Source of the DNA: an uncultured Porphyromonas sp.
GTDB taxonomy: Bacteria > Bacteroidota > Bacteroidia > Bacteroidales > Porphyromonadaceae
Assembly (NCBI RefSeq): GCF_915070105.1
Contig: NZ_CAJZFJ010000006.1
Coordinates: 1 to 52,963 of the forward strand
Direction: 5' to 3'
Length of the DNA stretch: 52,963 nt
Positions 7,886-16,183 of the stretch are shown piece by piece. Every line of letters starts with the position of its first letter. Positions within the stretch are counted from its first letter, which is position 1. The notes beneath the pieces were generated by a model. That model worked only from the letters and a program-made list of their open reading frames with translations, was not told where the DNA came from and searched no databases. A program made the position numbers and the translations under genes.

Positions 7886-9379
7886 TTATTTAGTCTTTGG
7901 GAATGTTTTGTCTAGGGCGGCCTTCGTCTGCATGATCAGGAGAAGATCCTCTAGGAAGGCTCGCTTGGATGGGGTCATATCGGGTACATGCTCTGCGTCC
8001 TCTCCATGCAGGAGACCGTAGAGGAAGGGCTGTACGTCGGGGTGTAGGGATAGACCTATCTGCTCCGTCTTCGCTAGGCGATAGTAGACATAGCAGGCAC
8101 TGACGATCTTCAGGAACGCCAGGGAGAAGCGAGGCCCCCACATCTCCTCACCCTCCGTGACCCATTGCTCGGGTATACCGTGGCGAGCGTTGTACTTCCG
8201 TAGGTCTATATCCTCTCGTTGCCCCGGGCTAAGAAGCCCCACGAGCTCCTCGAGGGTCTTGCTATCACACTGCTCCTGCAGTACCCAGTAGGCCCAGTGC
8301 CTATCTCGTAGGGTTACGATCGGACTCGTTATGGAAAAGTAGGATGCAAAGGGTGGGTTCTTGGCAAGTCGCTGTGCAGCCTTCATCGGGTCGTTCGTGT
8401 CGTAGAACTCCATCCAGAAGGTCAGGGGTACACGCTCTGCTATCTGGCGCAGGATGTAGTGCTCATCGCTCTCGCCCTTGTTGGGGCTGACCTCAGCGAT
8501 ACCCAGCTCCTTGAGTTCGGGGCTGTAGGGGATCGGGGTATATGACCAGCCTAGTATGCGCCCATACTTCAGCTGTCCCTTTAGGAGCTCGCAGTAGCGT
8601 CTGACGAGCTGCCCCTTAGGTAAGCTCCCGAGGAGCGAACGGGCGACCTCACGCACCTTCTGACTGCGATCCTTCGCCATCACGGCGGTGAGGAACTCTT
8701 CGTCCTCTTGGCTAAGTCCTATACTGAAGCACGAGAGCAGAGCCTCTCTATTGGAGGCCGTCTCCTCACGCCAAGTGCGTTCGACAAGTGGTATCGCAGC
8801 CCGAGGATCCTCCCTACGCACCTGCTTGAGGAGCTGTAGGCGAGCCTGCTGGCCAGATAGCTCCCAGTGCTCTAGGTCTAGGGGACTCTCCTCCTCTACC
8901 TCGAGGAGCGGGAGCAGCCACTTACCTCTATTGCCCGAGACCTTGAGGGCGTTGGCTCTACAAGCCACATTGTAGCCACTACCCTTCTTGAGCACTGTGC
9001 TTAGTAGCTCGTACACATACTCGGGGCGAAGGATCAGCCCCTCCTCAGCCACTAGGTCTAGCCCATAGGCAAGGGTAGCGGTCAGCCTATTGCTGAGCAG
9101 GCTACGAAGGATGAGGGAAGGCTCCTGCGGGAGGAAGGGTTGCGTCTCCTCAAGGGGCTCCGTCAGTGGGTAGCTCACCTCCTGCTCCTCGGGCAAGAGA
9201 CCTGCCCGACGATAAGCGAAGACCATCGCAGCTAAGCGATAGAAGGCCTCCTCACTGTCCTCACTCCCCTGCTGTATCTTCTCCCACTCTGCCTGCAGCT
9301 CGGGCAGGGGGCAGGCCACCGTCCTACCTGGGGTGCCCAGCAGAGCTAGGCTAACAAGACTATTCGTTGTACTACTCAT
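7886..9379 (-). CDS. DUF5691 family protein
   Basis: This helical, leucine-rich protein of 497 residues belongs to the family (DUF5691) that travels with SWIM, MoxR, DUF5682 and VWA genes. Visible segments include LVSLALLGTPGR near the start, a repeat-like middle (ALLSCFSIGLSQEDEEFL, KVREVARSLLGSLPKG) that reads like HEAT-type helices, and a C-terminal DMTPSKRAFLEDLL. I choose the ATG at 9379, not the longer open frame, because AAGGAG sits directly before it and it overlaps the end of the SWIM gene by 8 nt, a translational-coupling layout. Function is unknown. A scaffold or adaptor role is only a guess from the repeat-like helices. Confidence 0.78.
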   Translation of the reverse strand: MSSTTNSLVSLALLGTPGRTVACPLPELQAEWEKIQQGSEDSEEAFYRLAAMVFAYRRAGLLPEEQEVSYPLTEPLEETQPFLPQEPSLILRSLLSNRLTATLAYGLDLVAEEGLILRPEYVYELLSTVLKKGSGYNVACRANALKVSGNRGKWLLPLLEVEEESPLDLEHWELSGQQARLQLLKQVRREDPRAAIPLVERTWREETASNREALLSCFSIGLSQEDEEFLTAVMAKDRSQKVREVARSLLGSLPKGQLVRRYCELLKGQLKYGRILGWSYTPIPYSPELKELGIAEVSPNKGESDEHYILRQIAERVPLTFWMEFYDTNDPMKAAQRLAKNPPFASYFSITSPIVTLRDRHWAYWVLQEQCDSKTLEELVGLLSPGQREDIDLRKYNARHGIPEQWVTEGEEMWGPRFSLAFLKIVSACYVYYRLAKTEQIGLSLHPDVQPFLYGLLHGEDAEHVPDMTPSKRAFLEDLLLIMQTKAALDKTFPKTK

Positions 9380-10730
9380 ACTCCTTGGTGTGATACTCAT
9401 GCTGTGTGATGCAGTAGTGCCCATCGTACCAAATGGAGATGAGCCGCCACTCGCCTTCGCTGATGATGACGAAGGCATTGCAAGGTCTTCCGCCCGTTAG
9501 GGTCAGGAAGGAAAGTCCATCCTCTCTCCTCACGGAGACAAGCTGTCGCCTATCCCTAGCGTCATAGAGTGCGAAGGACTCGCCCTCTGGGCAGATCCTT
9601 ACCTCCCCGAGACAGAGAGAGGTGTGCTGGGCGAAGGGGTTCTGCCCCATCCGCTCTCGATAGTATGCCATTCCCTCCTCGATACAGCCAAAGCTCTGAG
9701 GAACAAAAGTCTTCTCTGTAGGGGTGGCATCCTGCACCAAGGCTCGGCTGTTGAGCACTCCCTTATAAAAGAAGAGCTTTGCCCGATAGACTACTCCCTC
9801 CATCAAGCTAAGCTCCATAGACGGGCGACCGGGCACTATGAAGGTCAAGCGCACGGCATATCGTCCGCTCTGCTGTCCGTAGAGGTGGGCGACCTCGGTG
9901 CGGTTATCGCCCGTGCTACGCTCCTCGGTATAGAGGACAAGCCAATCATCCTCCACTCCTTCGCCAGCGAGCACCTCATCCTGTGCCTGAGGGATACCGA
10001 CCATTGTCCTAAGCTCCACCTGCCAGTCCTCACTGAGGGTCTCTATCCTACGGTAGGCAGAGATCAGGAGGTAGAGACGGGAGAGGCGATCGAGGAGGAG
10101 CTCCTTCCAGCCCTCAGCGTTGTAGTCGATCTCGTAGATCTCGTAGAGCCGCTGGGCGACACCCGAGGCCTGCGCATCCACCATCCTACGTGCCATCTCG
10201 TAGATACTCCCCCGCTGGCTAGAGGCTACGTGCATCAGACCCGTACGCAGTAGATCCTTCATCCACAGCTCCAGCTCCTGCATTCCCCCCAAGATCTTGG
10301 CATGGCGATTGGCCTGCCGACGCTCTGCCTGCTTGGGGTCTTTGACCTTCTCGCCCTCCTTCTTGCGCTCCTCACGCTGAGCTTTCTTCTCTGCTGTCTC
10401 TGCACGCTTGTCAATCCAGGAGGTGACCCACTCGGGCTCGTCCTCTTGGGCAAAGGCGGACTCACTGCGAGCATAGAGCAGGAGCAGGCCTAGGGCATGC
10501 TTGCAGGGAAACTTATGACTAGGGCAAGAGCACTTAAAGGCAATATTCGTAAGGTCTACTATCGTCTGGTAGGGGGATGACCCTGAGCCCTGGCAGTGTC
10601 CCCACAAGGCTCTTTCGCCACATCGCAGCAGGGGCCATTTGCTGGTCTTTGCCTGTCCTTGTCCAGCCTTGACGGAGGCGGCGTCGGGTGCGAGCTGTAG
10701 TATCTGGTCTTCGGTAAGTCTGATGGACAT
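9372..10730 (-). CDS. SWIM zinc-finger protein (YehQ-like), first gene of MoxR operon
   Basis: The product (452 residues) has a SWIM-type zinc finger near the N terminus: FKCSCPSHKFPCKHALGLLL, with Cys67, Cys69, Cys76 and His78 as the CxCx(n)CxH ligands. SWIM fingers bind nucleic acids or proteins. A charged, Lys/Glu/Arg-rich helix follows (about 110-150), then an all-beta-looking C-terminal part. I take ATG 10730 (SIRLTEDQILQLAPDAA); the longer open frame begins with TTG. A TAnnTTTG element is at 10758-10765, so this is the operon's promoter-proximal gene. The finger may target the MoxR/VWA machine to nucleic acid or to a protein client, which is an inference. Confidence 0.84.
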   Translation of the reverse strand: MSIRLTEDQILQLAPDAASVKAGQGQAKTSKWPLLRCGERALWGHCQGSGSSPYQTIVDLTNIAFKCSCPSHKFPCKHALGLLLLYARSESAFAQEDEPEWVTSWIDKRAETAEKKAQREERKKEGEKVKDPKQAERRQANRHAKILGGMQELELWMKDLLRTGLMHVASSQRGSIYEMARRMVDAQASGVAQRLYEIYEIDYNAEGWKELLLDRLSRLYLLISAYRRIETLSEDWQVELRTMVGIPQAQDEVLAGEGVEDDWLVLYTEERSTGDNRTEVAHLYGQQSGRYAVRLTFIVPGRPSMELSLMEGVVYRAKLFFYKGVLNSRALVQDATPTEKTFVPQSFGCIEEGMAYYRERMGQNPFAQHTSLCLGEVRICPEGESFALYDARDRRQLVSVRREDGLSFLTLTGGRPCNAFVIISEGEWRLISIWYDGHYCITQHEYHTKEYE

Positions 10731-10757
10731 AGTGATGTCTATTTGCGTTGTGTGTAC

Positions 10758-10765
10758 CAAAGGTA
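10758..10765 (-). promoter_or_regulatory. Bacteroidetes -7 promoter element for the SWIM-MoxR-VWA operon
   Basis: The minus strand reads TACCTTTG, matching TAnnTTTG, 27 nt upstream of the SWIM-gene ATG. This is the only such element I see ahead of the five genes, whose gaps are all 20 nt or less. Confidence 0.6.
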
Positions 10766-11064
10766 GCGATTATGCCCGAAAAACCACCTTCTCCCCCACC
10801 AAGGTACTACCGCTACCTCCCCTACCTCTCCTCTCCACCCCTCGCCCCTGCGTCCCCCCCGACCTACAGATCCTGCCGATAGGTCTAGCTCACTCACCCT
10901 CCTGCTCCCATCCTTGCCCCTGCGCACCCCTCGCCCCTACAGATCCTGCTGATAGGCCTACCCCCTCCCCCCCCTGCCCATATCCTCGACCCAGTACTCA
11001 TTGCTTGTATCGATTACGGAGACAGCTCTAGCTACGGGATTTTGGGTGGGGTAGGAGAGGACAC

Positions 11065-11225
11065 GGTATGTCCGCTGTAATCACCTTACATAGGTGACGA
11101 CAACGCTCTCGGTATGATCGCTACTGCGCTCTCGGTATGTGCGCATCCATCACCTTACATAGGTGATTACGGAGCTGTCGGTATGATCTGTTTTTTCGCT
11201 CTCGGTATCTACTATTCTCCGTTCT
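11065..11225. repeat. Family B element: paired palindromes with CTCGGTATG motifs
   Basis: TCACCTTACATAGGTGA occurs at 11081-11097 and 11150-11166, exactly 69 bp apart. Each has 6-bp arms around TACAT. Around them are about five copies of GCTCTCGGTATG-like words (11104, 11129, 11170, 11196 and 11220 regions). A second copy of the whole element lies at 31865-31985 in the opposite orientation with the same 69-bp spacing. Confidence 0.85.
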
Positions 11226-11250
11226 CGGAATGCTTGTGACAGAGGGCTTT

Positions 11251-11335
11251 GCTATTGGACTTATTAGACCTATTGCACCTATCGTACCTATCATCTAGGT
11301 CTAATAGGTGCAATAGGTCTAATAAGTCCAATAGC
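11251..11335. repeat. Family A iteron hairpin, longest copy
   Basis: A perfect 32-bp inverted repeat: arms 11251-11282 and 11304-11335 with a 21-nt loop. The arms are 9-nt iterons such as AATAGGTGC, AATAGGTCT and AATAAGTCC. It lies in a gene-free spacer between two minus-strand operons. Confidence 0.92.
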
Positions 11336-11380
11336 CCCCTCCCCTCCCTCTAGCTCCCCTATCCCATGCCACCATGGCTG

Positions 11381-11430
11381 GAAAAAAAGAAGCCCGAGCT
11401 GTATAGATCTACAGCTCGGGCTTCTTTCTT
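11381..11430. terminator. Bidirectional terminator after deoC
   Basis: AAGAAGCCCGAGCTGTA pairs with TACAGCTCGGGCTTCTT around a 6-nt loop. The minus-strand transcript from deoC would end in a T-rich run (complement of GAAAAAAAG at 11381-11389), a typical rho-independent terminator. The plus strand also ends in TTCTTTCTT. Confidence 0.88.
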
Positions 11431-11440
11431 GTTGGGGGCT

Positions 11441-12316
11441 TTAGCCGAGGATCTCTGCCTGAAGGCTCCCTACGAGGCTGGAGGCACCGATGCGGAAGCG
11501 CTGGTTATCCAGCCATTCCTTACCGAGGATAGCTTCGACGAGGCAGTAGTACTTCACCGCTTCCTCTGCCGTGCGAATGCCACCGCTGAACTTGACGCCA
11601 CGTACGTGCCCGTACCTGTCGTAGTACTCACGTAGTACCGAGCAGAGGATGAAGGCGGCACGCAGGTCAGCGCCTGGATACTCCTTCCCAGTAGAGGTCT
11701 TGAGGAAGTCTGCTCCCGCAAAGAGGGATAGGATAGAAGCTCGGCGGATGAGCTCGGGGTCACAGAGCGCACCTGTCTCTAGGATGACCTTGAGGTGTGC
11801 TCCACGAGCTGTGGCACGCTGCTCCTCGATCTCCGTGGCAGCCTCCTCGTAGTCTCCAGCGAGGAATGCCCCGAGGTTGAGCACGATGTCTATCTCATCT
11901 GCACCCGCAGCTATCGCTAGAGCTGTCTCAGCGATCTTGACTTCGATGAAGCTCTGGGAGGCGGGGAAGCATCCGCTGACACACGCTACCTGCACACCCT
12001 GGGCAGTGAGGACATCACGGACGGTCTTGACAAAGTTAGGGTAGACACAGATCGCCGCCACCGAAGGGACGTCTTCGGTGCCTTCGAAGTCATTGACACT
12101 GGCTACAAGCTTAGCGACTTTCTCCTCTGTGTCTGCACCGGCAAGGGTGGTAAGGTCGATGGTGGAGTGGAGGAACTTCTTGACCTCACGTGTGTTGTTG
12201 CGCTCATAGTTTTCCTCGAGGATCTCTTGGATGCGCTTGTCGATCTCCTGTAGGCTTAGTGCAGGAGCGAAGGAGGCAAAAGCCTCAGTGTACTTGTTGG
12301 GGGTTGTCTCTGCCAT
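11441..12316 (-). CDS. deoC: Deoxyribose-phosphate aldolase
   Basis: DeoC cleaves 2-deoxyribose 5-phosphate to glyceraldehyde 3-phosphate and acetaldehyde in deoxynucleoside catabolism. The 291-residue protein carries GADEIDIVLNLGAF (Asp143), HLKVILETGALCD, the Schiff-base lysine Lys206 in GADFLKTSTGKEY, and the second catalytic lysine Lys242 in VKFSGGIRTAEEA. It has an N-terminal extension of about 50 residues relative to the shorter enterobacterial enzyme's core, common for the longer DeoC type. It is the third gene of a glgP, mazG-like, deoC series (28-nt gap upstream) and is followed by a strong terminator at 11381-11430. Grouping with glycogen phosphorylase suggests shared use in sugar-phosphate supply. 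No other deo gene is present here. Confidence 0.96.
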   Translation of the reverse strand: MAETTPNKYTEAFASFAPALSLQEIDKRIQEILEENYERNNTREVKKFLHSTIDLTTLAGADTEEKVAKLVASVNDFEGTEDVPSVAAICVYPNFVKTVRDVLTAQGVQVACVSGCFPASQSFIEVKIAETALAIAAGADEIDIVLNLGAFLAGDYEEAATEIEEQRATARGAHLKVILETGALCDPELIRRASILSLFAGADFLKTSTGKEYPGADLRAAFILCSVLREYYDRYGHVRGVKFSGGIRTAEEAVKYYCLVEAILGKEWLDNQRFRIGASSLVGSLQAEILG

Positions 12317-12344
12317 GGTTTTATGAGTAAACTAAAAAGGGTTG

Positions 12345-12695
12345 CTAATCAGTGTCGCAGTGGAGCTTGGGGTTGTCTCGGTGGCGATCCCGATCACGGC
12401 TGGTCTTCTTCTCTAGGTTTCGATGGAAGGCTTCCTCTAGGTTCACCCCCGTCTGATTGGCGATACACAGGAGCACCCAGAGGACGTCTGTGAGTTCGTC
12501 GGAGAGTGTGTTAGCCTCGTCACTGGCCTTGAAGCTTTGGTCCCCGTAGGTACGTGCCATCAGGCACGCCACCTCTCCCACCTCCTCCGTAAGGATGGCC
12601 ATGTTGGTGAGGGGGGAGAAGTAGCGTACGCCGTAGGTACGTATCCACTCGTCTACTAGAGACTGAGCTTGGGTGAGGGTGAGTCCGCTATCCAT
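12345..12695 (-). CDS. MazG-like nucleotide pyrophosphohydrolase
   Basis: The 116-residue protein has the MazG/all-alpha NTP pyrophosphohydrolase signature: TEEVGEVACL at 36-45 and DELTDVLWVLLCIANQTGV at 66-84, supplying the acidic Mg2+ ligands. Such enzymes hydrolyse (d)NTPs to the monophosphate and pyrophosphate, often as house-cleaning. Its size fits the single-domain MazG-like (RS21-C6/YpjD) type, not the two-domain E. coli MazG. It lies 21 nt after glgP and 28 nt before deoC, so it is almost certainly co-transcribed with them. The substrate cannot be told from sequence. Confidence 0.88.
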   Translation of the reverse strand: MDSGLTLTQAQSLVDEWIRTYGVRYFSPLTNMAILTEEVGEVACLMARTYGDQSFKASDEANTLSDELTDVLWVLLCIANQTGVNLEEAFHRNLEKKTSRDRDRHRDNPKLHCDTD

Positions 12696-12716
12696 TTATC
12701 GGGGAGAAGCGAACGA

Positions 12717-15293
12717 CTAGGGAAGGGCTACCCAGCGCACGAGAGCGAAGTCCATGCGGTGAGGGAGCTCGGGATGAGCGGGCAGGATCCTTAGGGCACG
12801 CTTGTAGTGGCCAGGACGGGACTGTACGAAGGAGAGCTCGTAGGTACTGCGTGCACCCTCTTCGTGTACAAGTGTCAGAGGGGTACGGCTCACGAGACTG
12901 AGCTTGCCGTGCTCGTCCTCACGAGCGTCTACCAGCTCCACATCGAAGGCGCAGGTGAGAGCTCCACGATCGAGTACGAGGCGGATGGTCTCCGTTGTGC
13001 CCGTATGTCGCTGGTTGGATCCGTTGCTGGTGTTACCAGAGTCTTCGACGGAGACGATCTGCAGGTCATCCCAGTGGCGGATCACAGCCTGCTTCCATGC
13101 TACGAGTTCCTTAGCGATGGCATTGCCGTCGGCGTGCAGGCGTGCAGACCTCTGAGCTAGCTTGCAATAGAAGCGACTGAAATAATCGTCCATCATACGA
13201 CGCATGGTATAGTGAGGGGCGATGAAATTCATTGAATTCTTCATCGTCTGTACCCAACCATCGGAGAAGGGTTTGCCCTCACGATTGAAGTATAGAGGCA
13301 CGATTTCCTTCTCTAGGAGGTCGTAGATCGTCGTCGCATCTAGCTTGTCTTGTAGACCTTGGTCTGCGAAGGTGCGCTTGTCGGTGAGTGCCCAGCCAGC
13401 ACCCTCACGATAGCCTTCGTACCACCATCCGTCTAGCACGGAGAGGTTAAGTACTCCATTCATCTCAGCCTTCTCACCTGACGTGCCTGATGCCTCGAGG
13501 GGACGAGTAGGAGTGTTCATCCAGATGTCCACACCTGCGATAAGCTTACTAGCGAGACGCATATCATAGTTCTCGAGGAAGATGATCTTGCCTAGGAACT
13601 CTGGACGTCGGCTAATCTCAAGGATATACTTGATGAGTCCCTGCCCACCACCGTCGGCGGGGTGTGCCTTGCCGGTGAAGAGGAACTGTACGGGATACTT
13701 CGGATTGTTTACGATACGCTCGAGTCGCTCAAGGTCGGTGAAGAGCAGGTGAGCTCTCTTGTATGTGGCGAAGCGACGACCGAAGCCAATGAGTAGGGCG
13801 TTGGGGTTGATCCCCTCCAGCACGGATACCGTCGTCTCGGGGTCGCCGCTATTGCGGATCCATCGCTCTCCGTAGAAGGAACGTATGTGCTCGATTAGGC
13901 GAAGCTTGATCGTCTGATGCGTGTCCCATAGGAGCTCGTTGGGGAGCTGCTGGATGCGAGCCCACGTGCTCTCGTTTGTTTGGTTCTTGATGAAGTCTTC
14001 GCCGAGGTACTTAGCATACAGCTCCTGCCACTCTGCCGAGGCCCAAGTGGGGAGATGCACGCCATTCGTGACATAGCCTACGTGGAGCTCTTCGGGGAAG
14101 AAGCCCGGCCAAACGGGGGAGAACATCTCCTGTGACACCTTGCCGTGTAAGAGGCTCACTCCGTTGGCTTCCTGACAGGTATTCAGAGCAAAGACACTCA
14201 TAGAGAACTTCTCGTTGCTACCAGGATGTTCGCGACCGAGGTCTACGAACTCATGCCACGATATGCCCAGACGTGCGGGGACGTGTCCGAGGTATTTGCC
14301 TAGCAGGCCTTCGTCGAAGTAGTCGTGACCTGCAGGTACAGGCGTATGTACCGTATAGATGGAGGAGGCACGCACGAGCTCTAGGGCCTCATCGAAGGGT
14401 AGGCCTTCGTCCTCGACATAGTCTAGGAGGCGCTGTGCGTTCATGAAGGCGGCGTGGCCTTCGTTCATGTGATATACATCCTTGCGGATGCCTAGACGCT
14501 TGAGTAGGAGCATTCCCCCCATACCGAGGAGGTACTCTTGCTTCAGACGGTTCTCCCACTCGCCGCCGTAGAGCTGGTGGGTGATAGAGCGGTCCCATTC
14601 GCTATTCTGCAGTATATCCGTATCTAGGAGATAGAGGCTGATGCGACCGACATTGACCCGCCAAACGTGGCAGTAGACAGTGTGGGAGGAGTAGGGCACC
14701 TCTAGGACAAGGGGGGTGACACCATCCTGCTCAAAGATCTGCTCGATGGGGAGCTGAGCGAAGTCCTGTGCCTCGTAAGATGCCTGCTGCTGTCCCTCGG
14801 GAGAGAGGGTCTGGGTGAAGTACCCGTAGCGATAGAGGAAGCCCACAGCCGTCATACGGACATTGCTGTCACTGGCTTCCTTGAGGTAGTCTCCAGCCAG
14901 TACACCTAGACCGCCGGAGTAGATCTTGAGTACATTGGTGAGTCCGTACTCCATGCTGAAGTAAGCCACCGAAGGGCGCTCGGCATCCTGTGGCTCATTC
15001 ATATAGGCACGGTAGTCGGCGTAGACCGAGGAGAGCTCATCCATGAGAGACTGATCGTGGATGATCTTTTCTATATCCTCGGCGGAGAGTTGGCGAGCGA
15101 GCATGACCGGATTGCCCTCGGTAGACTCCCAGAGCTCAGGAGAGAGACGGGAGAATAGGTGCTGAGCCTTTGGGCTCCACACCCACCATAGGTTGTGGGC
15201 GAGTTCTTCGAGGCGAGCTAGTTCCTGGGGGAGCTTAGCATAGGCGTAGATATTCGTCCATACGGGATCGTTGGCACGCTTTGTTACTATCAT
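12717..15293 (-). CDS. glgP: Alpha-glucan (glycogen/maltodextrin) phosphorylase
   Basis: This enzyme releases glucose 1-phosphate from alpha-1,4-glucans using pyridoxal phosphate. The 858-residue protein starts with an N-terminal DUF3417-type segment (ARLEELAHNLWWVWSPKAQ) and has YFSMEYGLTNVLKIYSGGLG, the HMNEGHAAF motif, GFGRRFATYKRAHLLF, and the PLP-site region WMNTPTRPLEASGTSGEK followed by AEMNGVLNLS. These identify the TIGR02094-type phosphorylase common in Bacteroidetes, which differs from the E. coli GlgP/MalP branch. A C-terminal beta-rich extension after about residue 720 includes an Asn/Ser/Gly linker (NTSNGSNQRHTG). It heads a three-gene operon with a -7 element at 15351-15358. Confidence 0.96.
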   Translation of the reverse strand: MIVTKRANDPVWTNIYAYAKLPQELARLEELAHNLWWVWSPKAQHLFSRLSPELWESTEGNPVMLARQLSAEDIEKIIHDQSLMDELSSVYADYRAYMNEPQDAERPSVAYFSMEYGLTNVLKIYSGGLGVLAGDYLKEASDSNVRMTAVGFLYRYGYFTQTLSPEGQQQASYEAQDFAQLPIEQIFEQDGVTPLVLEVPYSSHTVYCHVWRVNVGRISLYLLDTDILQNSEWDRSITHQLYGGEWENRLKQEYLLGMGGMLLLKRLGIRKDVYHMNEGHAAFMNAQRLLDYVEDEGLPFDEALELVRASSIYTVHTPVPAGHDYFDEGLLGKYLGHVPARLGISWHEFVDLGREHPGSNEKFSMSVFALNTCQEANGVSLLHGKVSQEMFSPVWPGFFPEELHVGYVTNGVHLPTWASAEWQELYAKYLGEDFIKNQTNESTWARIQQLPNELLWDTHQTIKLRLIEHIRSFYGERWIRNSGDPETTVSVLEGINPNALLIGFGRRFATYKRAHLLFTDLERLERIVNNPKYPVQFLFTGKAHPADGGGQGLIKYILEISRRPEFLGKIIFLENYDMRLASKLIAGVDIWMNTPTRPLEASGTSGEKAEMNGVLNLSVLDGWWYEGYREGAGWALTDKRTFADQGLQDKLDATTIYDLLEKEIVPLYFNREGKPFSDGWVQTMKNSMNFIAPHYTMRRMMDDYFSRFYCKLAQRSARLHADGNAIAKELVAWKQAVIRHWDDLQIVSVEDSGNTSNGSNQRHTGTTETIRLVLDRGALTCAFDVELVDAREDEHGKLSLVSRTPLTLVHEEGARSTYELSFVQSRPGHYKRALRILPAHPELPHRMDFALVRWVALP

Positions 15294-15350
15294 ATCTTTG
15301 GGTTCTTAGCTGTCTGTTGTCTATTAAGTGACCTTCTTGATTTGGAAATG

Positions 15351-15358
15351 CAAAGATA
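15351..15358 (-). promoter_or_regulatory. Bacteroidetes -7 promoter element for glgP operon
   Basis: The minus strand reads TATCTTTG (TAnnTTTG), 57 nt before the glgP ATG. No convincing -33 element is seen at the usual distance. Confidence 0.5.
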
Positions 15359-15470
15359 GTGATAATCAAGCAAGTCATTCCCGAGAAGGCTCGCTCGTTA
15401 TCTGCCCTTAGGCAAAGCCTAGGGTGGGGGACTTGGGCTGGGGAAAAGTGTGTCGTAGGCTAGGGGAAGC

Positions 15471-16166
15471 CTAGTCCCAGAGCTCCTGCCAGTCGGTGAA
15501 GAGGTTGAGGAGGTAGTGCTCGCCCTCGGGCAATAGGATCGGCTCTAGGCCCTGCCCGTGCCAGTAGCGTAGTTGGTTCTCTAGGGGGAGGATACGATCC
15601 CTCGCCCCCACGTAGGCTCTTGTCCAGAGGCCTAATGCCTCGCTCTTGGGCGAAGGCTGTGGGGTCATAAGGCTATCGTGGTAGGCGCGAAGCATCTCTG
15701 CTCTGATCTCGTCTGTGGGGCGAGCAGCCAGAGCCTCAAATAGATGGCGAAGGCTCTTGCCTCCGCATGTGCGACGGTTGAAGCGGGGACGGTTCTCCTC
15801 CGTTAGCTCCGCAAGGGTCTGCTCGCAATGCCCGAGAGGCATCCCGAGGTGGTCGTTCACAGGGTAGCCAGTCCCTGCCACTGCCGTGGCAGAGCGCACA
15901 CGCTGTCGTAGCTCGGGGTGTGCCTGCACGAAGCGGTCAGCTGCCCATACACCCATCGACCAAGCTGTCAAGCGAACCTCCTCATACTGCCCCAGCTCCA
16001 GCGGATCAAGTACATCCGTACGGTAATCCCAGAGGACGAGGAGATCATAGCCGAGGGGCAGGCGAAGGTGCTGGACAGCCTCTGGGGTCATCGCCCAGCC
16101 GTTGAAGTGCAAGATGAGACCACGGGCCTCACCGCACCCCTCCTGACGGAAGTGTCGGTACTGCAT
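15471..16166 (-). CDS. bioG: Pimeloyl-ACP methyl ester esterase, BioG type (DUF452)
   Basis: BioG removes the methyl group from pimeloyl-ACP methyl ester to end pimelate synthesis for biotin. The 231-residue alpha/beta hydrolase shows LILHFNGWAMTPEAVQHL near the start, the nucleophile elbow LTAWSMGVWAA (Ser70), Asp190 in GARDRILP and His217 in EGEHYLL, a full catalytic triad in the BioG order. The elbow A-W-S-M-G matches known BioG proteins, not the GxSxG of BioH. No bioC or other bio gene is within the window, so it is an orphan here. It lies 17 nt after the DUF695 gene and probably shares its promoter. The family is clear; the biotin role follows from the family. Confidence 0.82.
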   Translation of the reverse strand: MQYRHFRQEGCGEARGLILHFNGWAMTPEAVQHLRLPLGYDLLVLWDYRTDVLDPLELGQYEEVRLTAWSMGVWAADRFVQAHPELRQRVRSATAVAGTGYPVNDHLGMPLGHCEQTLAELTEENRPRFNRRTCGGKSLRHLFEALAARPTDEIRAEMLRAYHDSLMTPQPSPKSEALGLWTRAYVGARDRILPLENQLRYWHGQGLEPILLPEGEHYLLNLFTDWQELWD

Positions 16167-16183
16167 AGCGGGCTATGGCGTGG

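Larger units (their letters stand above)
10766..11380. other. Intergenic spacer with family B and family A repeats
   Basis: No gene is supported. It contains a C-rich stretch (10790-10990), the paired 17-bp palindromes of family B (11081-11166) with several CTCGGTATG copies, and the longest iteron hairpin (11251-11335). Confidence 0.75.

Noticed and set aside
9624..10253. 209-residue open frame on the plus strand
   Set aside because: Antisense shadow of the SWIM-protein gene; no family resemblance.
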